A stretch of 64,000 nucleotides of DNA from Streptomyces sp. NBC_00670 (GCF_036226765.1 NZ_CP109017.1:186001-250000); one strand, 5' to 3'. Numbered from the stretch's first letter, positions 42,281 to 51,106 are shown. The notes: a model not told the origin generated them from the letters alone. Program-made: numbers and translations.

Positions 42281-43225
42281 ATGCTCATGTCCCCGACCCG
42301 CCGCGTGGCAGCGCTGCTGTCCTGCGCCGGACTGGCCGCCCTGCTCGCCGGCTGCGGCAGTTCGTCGGACTCCAAGGACGACGACAACGCCTCGGCGAGC
42401 CCGGCCTCCGGATCCGCCGTCCCGGTCGTCGCCTCCACCAACGTCTACGGCGACATCGCCGAGCAGATAGGCGGCGACCGGGTCGCCGTCACCTCGATCA
42501 TCAGCGACCCCGATCAGGACCCGCACTCCTACGAGGCCAACACCCGCAACCAGCTCGCGCTGTCCAAGGCCAAGGTCGTCGTCGAGAACGGCGGCGGCTA
42601 CGACGACTTCATCGACCGCATGCTCAAGAGCAGCGACAACTCCTCCGCCGAGCTGATCAACGCGGTGAAGGTGTCCGGCAGGACCGCGCCGAAGGGCGGC
42701 GAGCTCAACGAGCACATCTGGTACGACTTCCCCGGTGTCGCCAAGGTCGCCGACCGGATCGCCGCCGCCCTCGGCAAGGCCGACCCGGCGAACGCCGAGA
42801 CCTTCACCAAGAACGCCGAGACGTTCAAGGGGAAGCTGACACCGCTACAGACCAAGGAAGCGGACATCAAGAAGAAGCACGGCGGCGAGGCCATCGGCAT
42901 CACCGAGCCCGTACCGCTGTACCTGACCGAGGCGAGCGGCCTGGTGAACAGGACGCCCGAGGACTTCAGCGAGGCGATCGAGGAGGGCGACGACGTCTCC
43001 GCCAAGGTGCTGCAGGAGACCTTGGCGCTGTACAGCGACAAGCAGGTCAAGGCCCTCGTCTACAACGAGCAGACCTCCGGACCGCAGACCGAGAAGGTCG
43101 AGGACGCGGCGAAGAAGGCCGCCATCCCTGTCGTCCCCGTCACCGAGACCCTGCCCGAGGGCAAGGACTATCTCGGCTGGATGACGGACAACGTCGACGC
43201 GCTCGCGAGCGCACTGGACAAGTGA
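42281..43225 (+). CDS. znuA: Zinc ABC transporter solute-binding lipoprotein ZnuA
   Basis: 314 aa, cluster A-I (TroA/ZnuA) binding protein. Signal peptide ending in lipobox LLAGC (Cys25), then an acidic DSKDDDN linker. Ligand candidates are His82 (DQDPHSYE) and His145 (NEHIWYDF), both at family positions. At the third position, where ZnuA of proteobacteria has His in an HDAF-type block, this protein reads ITEPVPLYLTEASGL, so Glu209 or no side chain takes that place. The long His-rich loop of ZnuA is also absent. ATG 42281 has a GGAGG site. First gene of znuA-znuC-znuB, behind tandem Zur-like boxes. Confidence 0.93.
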   Translation: MLMSPTRRVAALLSCAGLAALLAGCGSSSDSKDDDNASASPASGSAVPVVASTNVYGDIAEQIGGDRVAVTSIISDPDQDPHSYEANTRNQLALSKAKVVVENGGGYDDFIDRMLKSSDNSSAELINAVKVSGRTAPKGGELNEHIWYDFPGVAKVADRIAAALGKADPANAETFTKNAETFKGKLTPLQTKEADIKKKHGGEAIGITEPVPLYLTEASGLVNRTPEDFSEAIEEGDDVSAKVLQETLALYSDKQVKALVYNEQTSGPQTEKVEDAAKKAAIPVVPVTETLPEGKDYLGWMTDNVDALASALDK

Positions 43226-44136
43226 GGCGGCCGGACGTGGCCTCCGTACCGCACGCCCGCGAGGGCGACGCCGGCACCGGGGCGGGCGGTGCCGACGACG
43301 GCACCGCCCCGGTGATCGCCCTGCGCGGCGCGGCGCTGTCCTACGGCACGCGCACGGTGTGGCGGGGACTCGAACTCGACGTACGCCCGGGCGAGTTCGT
43401 CGCCGTCCTCGGACCGAACGGATCGGGCAAGACCAGCCTCGTCAAGGCCCTGCTCGGCCGGGAACAGCTTTCCGCGGGCACGCTGACGGTCCTGGGACGC
43501 CCGCCCCGTGCGGCGAGCCGGCATGTCGGCTATGTGCCGCAACAGGCCACGCTCTCCACACAGGCGATGCTGCGCGCCCGTGACCTGGTGCGCTTCGGGA
43601 TCGACGGACACCGTTTCGGACCCGGACTGGGCAAGCGGGCCGTACGCGCCCGGGTGGACGAGATCCTGCGGGAGGTCGGAGCCGCGTCCTACGCCGACGT
43701 CCCCCTGGGCCTGCTGTCCGGTGGTGAGCGGCAACGCGTGCGCATCGGGCAGGCGTTGGCCACCGACCCCCGGATCCTGCTGTGCGACGAGCCGCTGCTC
43801 TCCCTCGACCTGAACCACCAACGGGCCGTGACGGAACTGATCGACGCCCGGCGCCGGTGCCACGACACCGCGGTGGTCTTCGTCACCCATGAGATCAACC
43901 CGGTGCTCACCCTGGTGGACCGGGTCCTCTACCTGGCGCCGAACGGCCACCGCGTCGGCACCCCGGACGCGGTGCTGACCTCGAAGTCCCTGTCGCGGCT
44001 CTACGGCACCCGGGTCGACGTGGTCCGCGTCCACGGCCGAGTCGTGGTCGTCGGCGCTCCGGACGGCCCGGGCGCCCCGGAGGGCACGCCCCACCACCCG
44101 CAGGAGCTCCACGAAAGGGACGGAGTGCGCCCATGA
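43222..44136 (+). CDS. znuC: Zinc ABC transporter ATPase ZnuC
   Basis: 304 aa. Single ABC domain with GPNGSGKTS (Walker A), LLSGGERQRVRIGQAL (signature), ILLCDEPLLSLD (Walker B) and FVTHE (switch). GTG 43222 overlaps the znuA TGA; a second GTG at 43237 is possible, and the first 30 residues are a low-complexity tail. C-terminal extension of about 60 residues after the ATPase core is typical of Mn/Zn ABC ATPases in size but not recognisable. Confidence 0.92.
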   Translation: MRRPDVASVPHAREGDAGTGAGGADDGTAPVIALRGAALSYGTRTVWRGLELDVRPGEFVAVLGPNGSGKTSLVKALLGREQLSAGTLTVLGRPPRAASRHVGYVPQQATLSTQAMLRARDLVRFGIDGHRFGPGLGKRAVRARVDEILREVGAASYADVPLGLLSGGERQRVRIGQALATDPRILLCDEPLLSLDLNHQRAVTELIDARRRCHDTAVVFVTHEINPVLTLVDRVLYLAPNGHRVGTPDAVLTSKSLSRLYGTRVDVVRVHGRVVVVGAPDGPGAPEGTPHHPQELHERDGVRP

Positions 44137-45023
44137 CACTCGCCGACGGCATCTGGCAGCAGATCTTCGCCTACGACGACTACGGCGACCTTCTCCTCCT
44201 GGTCCGCAACTCCCTGGTCGCGGGCGCCGCGCTCGGGCTCATCGGCGGCCTGGCCGGGGTGTTCGTCGTCATGCGCGACCTGCCCTTCGCGGTGCACGGG
44301 ATCAGTGAGCTGTCCTTCGCGGGGGCGTCGGCGGCCCTGCTGATGGGGATGAACGTCGTGGCGGGTTCGATCATCGGCTCGCTGGTCGCGGCCGGCGTGA
44401 TCGGTGTGCTGGGCGCGCGGGCGCGGGACCGCAACTCGGCCATCGGCATCATCATGCCGTTCGGCCTGGGCCTCGGGGTGCTCTTCCTCGCCCTCTACAA
44501 GGGCCGGGCCGCGAACAAGTTCGGCCTGCTCACCGGGCAGATCGTCGCGGTGGACACACCACAGATGACATGGCTGCTCGTCACCTCCGCCGTGGTCCTG
44601 GTAGCGCTGGCGGTCATGTGGCGGCCACTGAGCTTCGCGAGCGCGGACCCCGATGTCGCCGAGGCCCGCGGGGTGCCGGTACAGGGGCTGTCCTTCGCGT
44701 TCATGCTCGTGCTGGGCCTCGCCGTCGCCCTGTCGGTGCAGGTCGTCGGGGCACTGCTGGTCCTCACCCTGGTGGTGACCCCGGCGGCGGCCGCCGCCCG
44801 CGTCACGGCGTCGCCGGTACTGCTGCCCGTGCTCAGCGTGGTCTTCGCGATCGTCTCGATCGAGGGCGGCATTCTGCTCGCACTGGGCAGCACCATCCCC
44901 ATCAGCCCCTACGTCACGACGATCTCGTTCGCCCTCTACGCCGTCTGCCGACTCGTGGGCGCCCGCAGGAGGCGGCGATGGGGGTCCCGGCGGGCGGCGA
45001 CGGCACCCGAACCCGCGTTCTGA
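44133..45023 (+). CDS. znuB: Zinc ABC transporter permease ZnuB
   Basis: 296 aa, seven to nine hydrophobic helices, ABC-3 family permease for Mn/Zn. Blocks HGISELSFAGASAALLMGMN and the conserved FGLGLGVLFLALYKGRAANK region are visible. The ATG overlaps the znuC stop (ATGA), so all three subunits are coupled. Completes the high-affinity zinc importer. Confidence 0.93.
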   Translation: MTLADGIWQQIFAYDDYGDLLLLVRNSLVAGAALGLIGGLAGVFVVMRDLPFAVHGISELSFAGASAALLMGMNVVAGSIIGSLVAAGVIGVLGARARDRNSAIGIIMPFGLGLGVLFLALYKGRAANKFGLLTGQIVAVDTPQMTWLLVTSAVVLVALAVMWRPLSFASADPDVAEARGVPVQGLSFAFMLVLGLAVALSVQVVGALLVLTLVVTPAAAAARVTASPVLLPVLSVVFAIVSIEGGILLALGSTIPISPYVTTISFALYAVCRLVGARRRRRWGSRRAATAPEPAF

Positions 45024-45049
45024 CAGGTCGCTTCGGCCGAGAACTGGGC

Positions 45050-45067
45050 GGGCCCACAGGTGGGCCC
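45050..45067 (+). terminator. GC-rich hairpin after znuB
   Basis: GGGCCCACAGGTGGGCCC is a perfect 8-2-8 inverted repeat 27 bp after the znuB stop. There is no T-run, as is usual for Streptomyces hairpin terminators. It could end or attenuate the znu message before the permease pair. Confidence 0.5.
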
Positions 45068-45113
45068 CCTACGGTGGACCCGTTATCGGGGGCGTACGAC
45101 GTGAGCGAGTGGT

Positions 45114-46139
45114 GTGAGCGAGCAGGAAGACATGGGGAGCCGGTACGGGCCCTCCGACGTGGTGTGGCTCGCCGTCCGGACGCTCGTCGGGATGGCGGTC
45201 GGCGGTGCCGCGCTCCTCACCGTCGTCCTGGTCGCGCAGTTCCTCGGCCCGCTGGTCGTGCTCGAGGTCTACACCCCGCCGGTCGCCGCCTGGTGGACGG
45301 TGTTCACGGCGGTCGTGGTCCAGGGCGTGCCCTTCCTGCTGCTCGGCACGCTCGTCTCGGCGGCCATCGGTGCCTTCGTGCCCGAGCGTGTGTTCAGCCG
45401 GCTGCTGCCGCGCAACCCCGCGCTCGCCGTGCCCGTCGCGGGGGCGGCCGGGGTCGTGCTGCCGGGCTGCGAGTGCGCGTCCGTGCCCGTGGCGGGGAGT
45501 CTGATGCGGCGCGGGGTGGCGCCGGCCGCCGCGCTGGCGTTCCTGCTGTCCGCCCCCGCGATCAACCCCGTCGTCCTCGTCGCCACCTCCCTGGCCTTCC
45601 CGGGGCAGCCGCTGATGGTGGCGGCCCGGTTCGCCGCCTCGCTCCTCACGGCCGTCGTCATGGGCTGGCTGTGGGCCCGCTTCGGGCGCGAGGAGTGGCT
45701 GCGGCTGCCGACGGCACGCCCGGCCGGGGCGGACGGCTCGCGCGGGCACGCCTTCGCGGCCGGGTTGCAGCACGACTTCCTGCACGCCGGCGGCTTCCTC
45801 GTCCTGGGCTCGGCGGCGGCCGCGACCTTCAACATGGCGGTGCCGCGCTCGCTTCTGGACGTGTTCACCGGCTCCGCCTGGCTGGCGGTGCCACTGCTGG
45901 CACTGCTCGCCGTGGTGCTGTGCGTGTGCAGTGAGGCCGACGCGTTCGTGGCCGCGTCGCTGAGCGGGTTCCCGCCGACCGCGCGGCTGGCGTTCATGGT
46001 GGTCGGGCCGATGGTCGACCTGAAGCTGGTCGCGCTCCAGGCCGGCACCTTCGGCCGGGGGTTCGCCGTCCGGTTCTCGTCGGTCACCTGGGTGGTCGCG
46101 CTGGTGAGCAGTGTGCTCGTGGGGTGGTGGCTGCTGTGA
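45114..46139 (+). CDS. DUF318/UPF0718 permease (YcgR-like)
   Basis: 341 aa, about eight transmembrane helices in two half-repeats. The first half has PGCECASVPVAGSLMRRGVAPAAALAF and the second CSEADAFVAASLSG, motifs shared with the SO_0444/YcgR permease family. Members are linked to metal or nucleoside transport; function is not settled, and in several bacteria they travel with Zur-regulated genes. The start is GTG 45114 or ATG 45132 (the latter has a better AGGA site). It is followed without gap by a His-rich partner protein. Confidence 0.85.
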   Translation: MSEQEDMGSRYGPSDVVWLAVRTLVGMAVGGAALLTVVLVAQFLGPLVVLEVYTPPVAAWWTVFTAVVVQGVPFLLLGTLVSAAIGAFVPERVFSRLLPRNPALAVPVAGAAGVVLPGCECASVPVAGSLMRRGVAPAAALAFLLSAPAINPVVLVATSLAFPGQPLMVAARFAASLLTAVVMGWLWARFGREEWLRLPTARPAGADGSRGHAFAAGLQHDFLHAGGFLVLGSAAAATFNMAVPRSLLDVFTGSAWLAVPLLALLAVVLCVCSEADAFVAASLSGFPPTARLAFMVVGPMVDLKLVALQAGTFGRGFAVRFSSVTWVVALVSSVLVGWWLL

Positions 46140-46882
46140 GGCGGTACGGGCCGGCCGTGCTGTTGCTGCTGGTGGGCGCCGCGGTGCTGCGGATCTCCCT
46201 GTTCAGCACCCTGTATCTGCGGTACGTACAGGCGGGACTGCGGCCGTACCTCGTCGCGTCCGGAGTGCTGCTGGTGCTGCTGGCACTCGTGGGAATCTCC
46301 CGATCGGCGCGGGCGGGTGCCGTGCCCGCGAACGGAGGTGCACACGTGCACGAGCACGGGAGCGCGCACGGGCACGCGCACTCCGCGGCCGGACCGCGTC
46401 TCGCCTGGCTGCTCGCACCTCCCGCGCTCGCCCTGCTCCTCTTCCCGCCGCCCGCGCTCGGCTCCTACAGCGCGGCCCGCGAGGACGCCCAGCGCGCGGC
46501 CCGGGGTGTCGGCACGTTCCCGGCGCTGCCCGCGGGCGAGCCGGTGGACCTGAGTGTCGCGGCCTTCACCTCCCGCGCGGTCTACGACAGCGGGCACTCA
46601 CTGCGCGGCCGCACGGTCCGCCTGACCGGCTTCGTCACCCGCGGCGAGGGCGGCACCTGGTACGTGACCCGGCTCCTGGTCTCCTGCTGCGCGGCCGACG
46701 CCACCACGAGCAAGGTGGAGATCCGCGGCGCACGGGCACCGCGGACGGACACCTGGGTGACGGTGACGGGGATCTGGCGACCGAAGGGCGCGCTGGGCTC
46801 GTCGGCCGCCTGGCCCCCGCTGCTGGACGCCGCGACGGTCAAGCACGTCGCTCAGCCGTCGGACCCGTACGAGAAGCGCTGA
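46136..46882 (+). CDS. TIGR03943 family protein (YcgQ-like) with His-rich loop
   Basis: 248 aa. Two N-terminal transmembrane helices (about 4-22 and 35-53), a loop HVHEHGSAHGHAH (about 72-84) with six His, a third helix, then a soluble domain with LTGFVTRGEGGTWYVTR and a SCC motif. This family is the regular partner of DUF318 permeases. The His-rich loop is a likely zinc-binding segment. GTG 46136 overlaps the permease TGA (GTGA). Possibly a chaperone or gate for the permease; activity unproven. Confidence 0.85.
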   Translation: MRRYGPAVLLLLVGAAVLRISLFSTLYLRYVQAGLRPYLVASGVLLVLLALVGISRSARAGAVPANGGAHVHEHGSAHGHAHSAAGPRLAWLLAPPALALLLFPPPALGSYSAAREDAQRAARGVGTFPALPAGEPVDLSVAAFTSRAVYDSGHSLRGRTVRLTGFVTRGEGGTWYVTRLLVSCCAADATTSKVEIRGARAPRTDTWVTVTGIWRPKGALGSSAAWPPLLDAATVKHVAQPSDPYEKR

Positions 46883-46936
46883 CGGCACGCTCGCCACCGC
46901 GTTCCCGCCGCCCGCGGACCGGAGGCCCCGGCTGAG

Positions 46937-46948
46937 CGAACGCGTTCG
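46937..46948. promoter_or_regulatory. TetR operator, autoregulatory copy
   Basis: CGAACGCGTTCG is a perfect 12-bp palindrome 14 bp before the TetR start, followed by TTACG. The same half-sites flank the downstream monooxygenase promoter (47711-47737). Confidence 0.72.
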
Positions 46949-46962
46949 TTACGATCGCCGTC

Positions 46963-47658
46963 ATGACTGCGAGACGAGAGCCGATCAGCCGCCGGGAGCG
47001 TCCGGCGAAGCCCGCCCTGTCGCGGCCCGCGATCGTGGACGCCGCCGTGCGGATCATGCGGGCGGAGGGGCTCCACAAGGTCACCATGCGCCGGCTGGCG
47101 CAGGAGCTGGACACCGGTCCGGCCTCGCTGTACGTCTACGTCGCCAACACCGCCGAGCTGCACGCGGCCGTGCTGGACGCCCTGCTCGGCGAGGTCGACC
47201 TGACCGGACGGGAGGGCGGTGACGACTGGCGCGAGCAGCTCCGCGCGGTCATGACGTCGTACACCCTGGTGCTGTTCGCGCAGCCGCAGCTCGCCCGGTC
47301 CGCGCTCATCGCCCGGCCGAGCGGCGAGAACTATCTGCGCCTCGTGGAGCGCATCCTCGACCTTCTCTCGCGCAGCGGTGCCGCCCGCGCCCAGGTCGCC
47401 TGGGGGGTGGACGTACTGCTCCAGGCCGCGACGGCCGGCGCCGCCGAGCACGGGGCGCACGAGGACGACCCCGCCTTCGAGGAGGACTGGAACGCGACCG
47501 TGCGCGCGTTCCGTGCCGCGGGCGAGGCCACGTATCCGTCGATCGCCGCGCACATGCCCGCGCTGATCGACGGCCCCGCGCAGGACCGGATGCGCTGGAG
47601 CTTCGACGTCCTCGTCAACGGCATCACGCACACGCCGGTGCCGGGCGCGGAGGGCTGA
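46963..47658 (+). CDS. TetR-family regulator of the TetX-like monooxygenase
   Basis: 231 aa. N-terminal HTH with AIVDAAVRIMRAEGLHKVTM and RRLAQELDTGPASLYVYV, the TetR/AcrR pattern, in which the S-L-Y-x-Y block ends the recognition helix. The C-terminal ligand domain resembles TetR_C (tetracycline repressor-type) members. Palindromes of the same design before this gene and before the following flavin monooxygenase gene suggest it represses both. Ligand is unknown, plausibly a substrate of the monooxygenase. Confidence 0.9.
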   Translation: MTARREPISRRERPAKPALSRPAIVDAAVRIMRAEGLHKVTMRRLAQELDTGPASLYVYVANTAELHAAVLDALLGEVDLTGREGGDDWREQLRAVMTSYTLVLFAQPQLARSALIARPSGENYLRLVERILDLLSRSGAARAQVAWGVDVLLQAATAGAAEHGAHEDDPAFEEDWNATVRAFRAAGEATYPSIAAHMPALIDGPAQDRMRWSFDVLVNGITHTPVPGAEG

Positions 47659-47710
47659 ACCCGGGCGCCCCTCCCTCCAGAGGTCCGCCCGGGATCGGCG
47701 ATAGCCATGA

Positions 47711-47737
47711 CGAACTTGTTCGTCACGAACATGTTCG
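47711..47737. promoter_or_regulatory. Tandem TetR operators before the FAD monooxygenase
   Basis: Two copies, CGAACTTGTTCG (47711-47722) and CGAACATGTTCG (47726-47737), are each perfect at the outer CGAAC/GTTCG arms, 15 bp apart. The second is followed by TTACG exactly as at the regulator's own site. Confidence 0.78.
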
Positions 47738-47807
47738 TTACGCTCGAAGGGAGCCGGAGCCCACGGGCACTCCCCCGGCGTTTCCCCCTTCCCGTCCGGA
47801 GGTTCCG

Positions 47808-48944
47808 ATGAGCACCCCGCACTTCCCCGTCGCGATCATCGGCGGCGGCCTCGGCGGCCTGACCGCCGCCCGCGTCCTGCACGTCCACGGCATCGAGTCG
47901 GCGATCTTCGAACTGGAGGCGTCGGCCGCGGCCCGTACGCAGGGCGGCATGCTCGACATCCACGCGGAGAACGGGCAGAAGGCGCTGCACGCGGCCGGTC
48001 TGTACGACGGTTTCCGCGCGCTCGTCCACGAGGGCGGTCAGGCCATGCGGCTGCTCGGCCCCGACGGCACGGTGCACGTGGCGGCGGAGGACGACGAGTC
48101 CGGCGACCGTCCGGAGGTGGACCGCGGCGACCTGCGCGATCTGCTGCTCGGCTCGCTGCCCGAGGGCACCGTCCACTGGGGCCGCAAGGTCACCGCGGCC
48201 CGGCCGCTGGGCGGCGGGCGCCACGAGGTGACGTTCGCCGACGGCTCGGCCCTCACCACCGACCTCCTGATCGGCGCGGACGGCGCCTGGTCCCGGATCC
48301 GGCCGCTCCTCTCGGACGCCCGGCCCGCCTACACCGGCATCTCCTTCGTCGAGACCGACCTGTTCGAGGCCGACACCCGGCATCCGCGCGGCGCCGACAT
48401 CGTCGGCGGCGGGTTCTTCTTCGCCCTGGGAGACGCGCGCGGTCTCCTCGCGCACCGGGAGACCGACGGCAGCCTCCACGTCTACGCGGCACTCAGGGCC
48501 GACGAAGGCTGGCTGGACACGGTCGACTTCGCCGACCCGGCCGCCGCCAAGGCCGCCGTCCTCACCCACTTCGAGGGCTGGGACGAGGGGCTGCGCGGCC
48601 TGGTCGCCGACGCGGACACGATCACCCCGCGCCGTATCCACGCCCTGCCCGCCGGGCACCGCTGGCAGCGCGTCCCGGGCGTGACGCTGCTCGGCGACGC
48701 CGCCCACCTGATGTCGCCGTTCGCGGGCGAGGGCGCCAACCTCGCCCTGTTCGACGGCGCCGAACTCGCCCTGGCCCTCGCCGCCCGCCCCGGCGACACC
48801 GAGGCCGCCCTGACCGCGTACGAGGAGGCGATGTTCCCGCGCAGCGAGGCGTCCGCCGCCGAGTCCGCCGCGAGCCTGGAGATGATGTTCGGCGAGCGGA
48901 GCCTGGAGCGGATGGCCGAGTTCTTCACGTCGGCGGCGTCCTGA
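47808..48944 (+). CDS. FAD-dependent monooxygenase (TetX-like)
   Basis: 378 aa, class A flavoprotein monooxygenase. IIGGGLGGLTAARVL is the FAD Rossmann motif (about residues 8-22), GGMLDIHAENGQKAL resembles the substrate-side loop of TetX, LIGADGAWSR is the DG motif and LLGDAAHLMSPFAGEGAN the second FAD motif. TetX inactivates tetracyclines by hydroxylation; relatives act on many aromatics, so the substrate is not assigned. ATG 47808 has CCGGAGG upstream. Predicted to be controlled by the adjacent TetR protein. Confidence 0.9.
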   Translation: MSTPHFPVAIIGGGLGGLTAARVLHVHGIESAIFELEASAAARTQGGMLDIHAENGQKALHAAGLYDGFRALVHEGGQAMRLLGPDGTVHVAAEDDESGDRPEVDRGDLRDLLLGSLPEGTVHWGRKVTAARPLGGGRHEVTFADGSALTTDLLIGADGAWSRIRPLLSDARPAYTGISFVETDLFEADTRHPRGADIVGGGFFFALGDARGLLAHRETDGSLHVYAALRADEGWLDTVDFADPAAAKAAVLTHFEGWDEGLRGLVADADTITPRRIHALPAGHRWQRVPGVTLLGDAAHLMSPFAGEGANLALFDGAELALALAARPGDTEAALTAYEEAMFPRSEASAAESAASLEMMFGERSLERMAEFFTSAAS

Positions 48945-48959
48945 AGGATCCGGGTACGG

Positions 48960-49487
48960 TCACGGCGGCGCGGCGTAGCAGTGCACGGTCACCGGCTGCG
49001 ACGGGCCCCATCGTTGCTCGACGGTGGCCAGCAGCTCCCAGCCCAGCCGTGTGTACAGGGCCACCGCGGCGGTGTCGGAGGCCACGACGTCCAGCACCGG
49101 GTGCAGGCCACGGCGGCGCGCCTCCCGCACGGCCCGGCCGAGGAGCAGTGCGCCGATGCCGTGTCCCCTGGCCCAGGGGGCGACGAAGAGCCGGCCGACC
49201 ACTGCCGTCCGGGCCTCGTCCGTGCCGTTCCGCCCGCTCCACAGACCGGGAGCCAGGTCCCCCGCACCGCTCCGGGACAGGCCGACATGGCCGGCGAGGC
49301 GCCCGTCGCGTTCGGCGACCCAGGCACCCAGCGGGGCGGTGCCCGCCAGCCAGGCGGCGGGCTTCTCGGGCCAGTTCACCGGATAGCCGTCGGAATGATG
49401 GACGCGCTCCAGCACCCGTACGCATGTCTCGACGTCGTCCTCGGTCCGCATCCGCAGCCGGACCCCCGCCTCGTTCGCCTCGTTCAC
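48960..49487 (-). CDS. GNAT family N-acetyltransferase
   Basis: 175 aa. Acetyl-CoA loop GRLFVAPWARGHGIGALLL (the RxxGxG/A motif of GNAT enzymes) and a C-terminal VALYTRLGWELL block are clear. Substrate unknown. GTG 49487 is preferred; ATG 49451 inside would remove the first strand. It lies tail-to-tail with the TetX-like gene. Confidence 0.88.
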   Translation of the reverse strand: MNEANEAGVRLRMRTEDDVETCVRVLERVHHSDGYPVNWPEKPAAWLAGTAPLGAWVAERDGRLAGHVGLSRSGAGDLAPGLWSGRNGTDEARTAVVGRLFVAPWARGHGIGALLLGRAVREARRRGLHPVLDVVASDTAAVALYTRLGWELLATVEQRWGPSQPVTVHCYAAPP

Positions 49488-49516
49488 CGCGCCATGGAAA
49501 CACGGGGGACCGGGGC

Positions 49517-51076
49517 TCAGCCCTTCACCACCAGGTGGTCCCACACCGTGGAGACGTCGCCGGCGTCGGAGATCACGCCGATGTGGCCGTCGGGCCGGAT
49601 CAGTACAAGGGTGCGGTCGGTCGCGGCGTACGCGTCGGCGAGACGGCCCTTGGTGTCGGCGACGTCGTCGGGGCCGGCCGGGTCCTCGACGACGTGCAGG
49701 GTCCTGAGCTCGTACGGGAGGGCCGCCGTGGCGGGGCCGTCCGGTGAAGTCCCGGGCGCCGGGCCCGTGCCGAAGTCCAGCAGGGTGAAATGGCCGCCGC
49801 GGGTGAGGTCGAACAGCCGGCGTTCGCCGTCCGTCGTCGTCAGTCCGGTCGCGTCGGGGGCGCGGTCGCCGGCGCGGAGCGGGGCGGCCCCGTCGCGGTC
49901 GTCGTGTGCGAGGGCGGAGCCGCGGTAGCCCACGGCGAGCTGTGTCGTGCGCGCGTCGCGGCGGGTGGGCAGGTCCTTCTGCTCGATCGCCTGCCTGAGG
50001 CGGTCGTTCGAGAGCGCGAGGACGCCGGCGGCGACCGGCCGTCGCTCGGCCTCGTAGGTGTCGAGCAGCGCCGCCGGGGCGCCCTTCGCGACCGCCGCGA
50101 GCTTCCAGCCGAGGTTGTGCGCGTCCTGGATGCCGGTGTTCATGCCCTGGCCGCCGGCGGGCGAGTGGATGTGCGCCGCGTCGCCGGCGAGGAGGACGCG
50201 GCCCTGCCGGTAACGGTCGGCGAGGCGGATGTTGGCGCGCCAAAGCGAGGACCACTCCGGCTCGTGGAGACGGATGTCGGTGCGGCCGCTGCGCCGCTCC
50301 AGGATCGCCTGGAGGTGGGCGAGGCCCAGCCCCGGGTCCTCTCCCGGCGCGAGGGCGGCCTGGTACTGGAAGACGCCGGTCGAGGGCAGCGGGCAGAGGC
50401 CGAGGAGGCCCTCCTCGTGCCGCCAGGTGTGCCAGGCGTCGCGGTCGAGGCCGTCGGCCGCGACGTCGGCGACGATCATCCGCACCTCCTCACGGGTCTC
50501 GCCCACGAAGGGGATGCCGGCCTGTTTGCGGACGGTGCTGTGGCCGCCGTCGCAGCCGACCAGCCAGTGCGCGGTGACCGTCTCGGTCTCGCCGCCCCTG
50601 GCCAGCACCGCCGTGACGCCCGTGTCCGACTGGTCGAAGCCGGTGAGTGCGGTGCCGAACTCGACGGCGCCGCCGAGTTCGGCCAGCCGCAGGCGGAGCG
50701 TCTCCTCGATGCGCCACTGGGGCGTGATCAGGGTCGTCGGGTAGGGGATGTCGGAGCGGGCCTCCGGGGTGCCGCCGCCGGCCACCGTCACCCGGCCGTC
50801 GGGGGCCGTCGAGCGGAACGGCATGCCCGTACGGCCGCGCGCGAGCACGCGGTCGACGATGCCGAGGTCGTCGAACACCTCGAGGGAACGCGGCTGGATG
50901 CCCTTGCCGCGGGATTCGCGCTGCGGGCCGGGGGATGCCTCGATCAGCCGGAACGGGACGCCGCGGCGGGCGAGTTCGCAGGCCAGCGTCAGGCCCGTCG
51001 GGCCCGCGCCGACGATCAGCGCCTCCGGCGCGCCGCGCCCCCGCGCCGGCGGTGTCGTGCTCGTCGTCCCGGTCAT
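49517..51076 (-). CDS. FAD-binding aromatic monooxygenase (PHBH fold, Rox/PgaE-like)
   Basis: 519 aa. LIVGAGPTGLTLACELARRG (FAD), VGCDGGHSTVRK (DG motif), LLAGDAAHIHSPAGGQGMN (second FAD motif) and a C-terminal thioredoxin-like domain (about 400-519) place it with rifampicin monooxygenase and polyketide hydroxylases. NADPH-dependent hydroxylation of an aromatic compound is expected; the target is unknown. ATG 51076 is divergent from the TetR gene at 51182, so the pair is likely a regulator with its target. Confidence 0.9.
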   Translation of the reverse strand: MTGTTSTTPPARGRGAPEALIVGAGPTGLTLACELARRGVPFRLIEASPGPQRESRGKGIQPRSLEVFDDLGIVDRVLARGRTGMPFRSTAPDGRVTVAGGGTPEARSDIPYPTTLITPQWRIEETLRLRLAELGGAVEFGTALTGFDQSDTGVTAVLARGGETETVTAHWLVGCDGGHSTVRKQAGIPFVGETREEVRMIVADVAADGLDRDAWHTWRHEEGLLGLCPLPSTGVFQYQAALAPGEDPGLGLAHLQAILERRSGRTDIRLHEPEWSSLWRANIRLADRYRQGRVLLAGDAAHIHSPAGGQGMNTGIQDAHNLGWKLAAVAKGAPAALLDTYEAERRPVAAGVLALSNDRLRQAIEQKDLPTRRDARTTQLAVGYRGSALAHDDRDGAAPLRAGDRAPDATGLTTTDGERRLFDLTRGGHFTLLDFGTGPAPGTSPDGPATAALPYELRTLHVVEDPAGPDDVADTKGRLADAYAATDRTLVLIRPDGHIGVISDAGDVSTVWDHLVVKG

Positions 51077-51106
51077 CTCGCCTCCGCGTGCCACGCTCGT
51101 AAGGAA

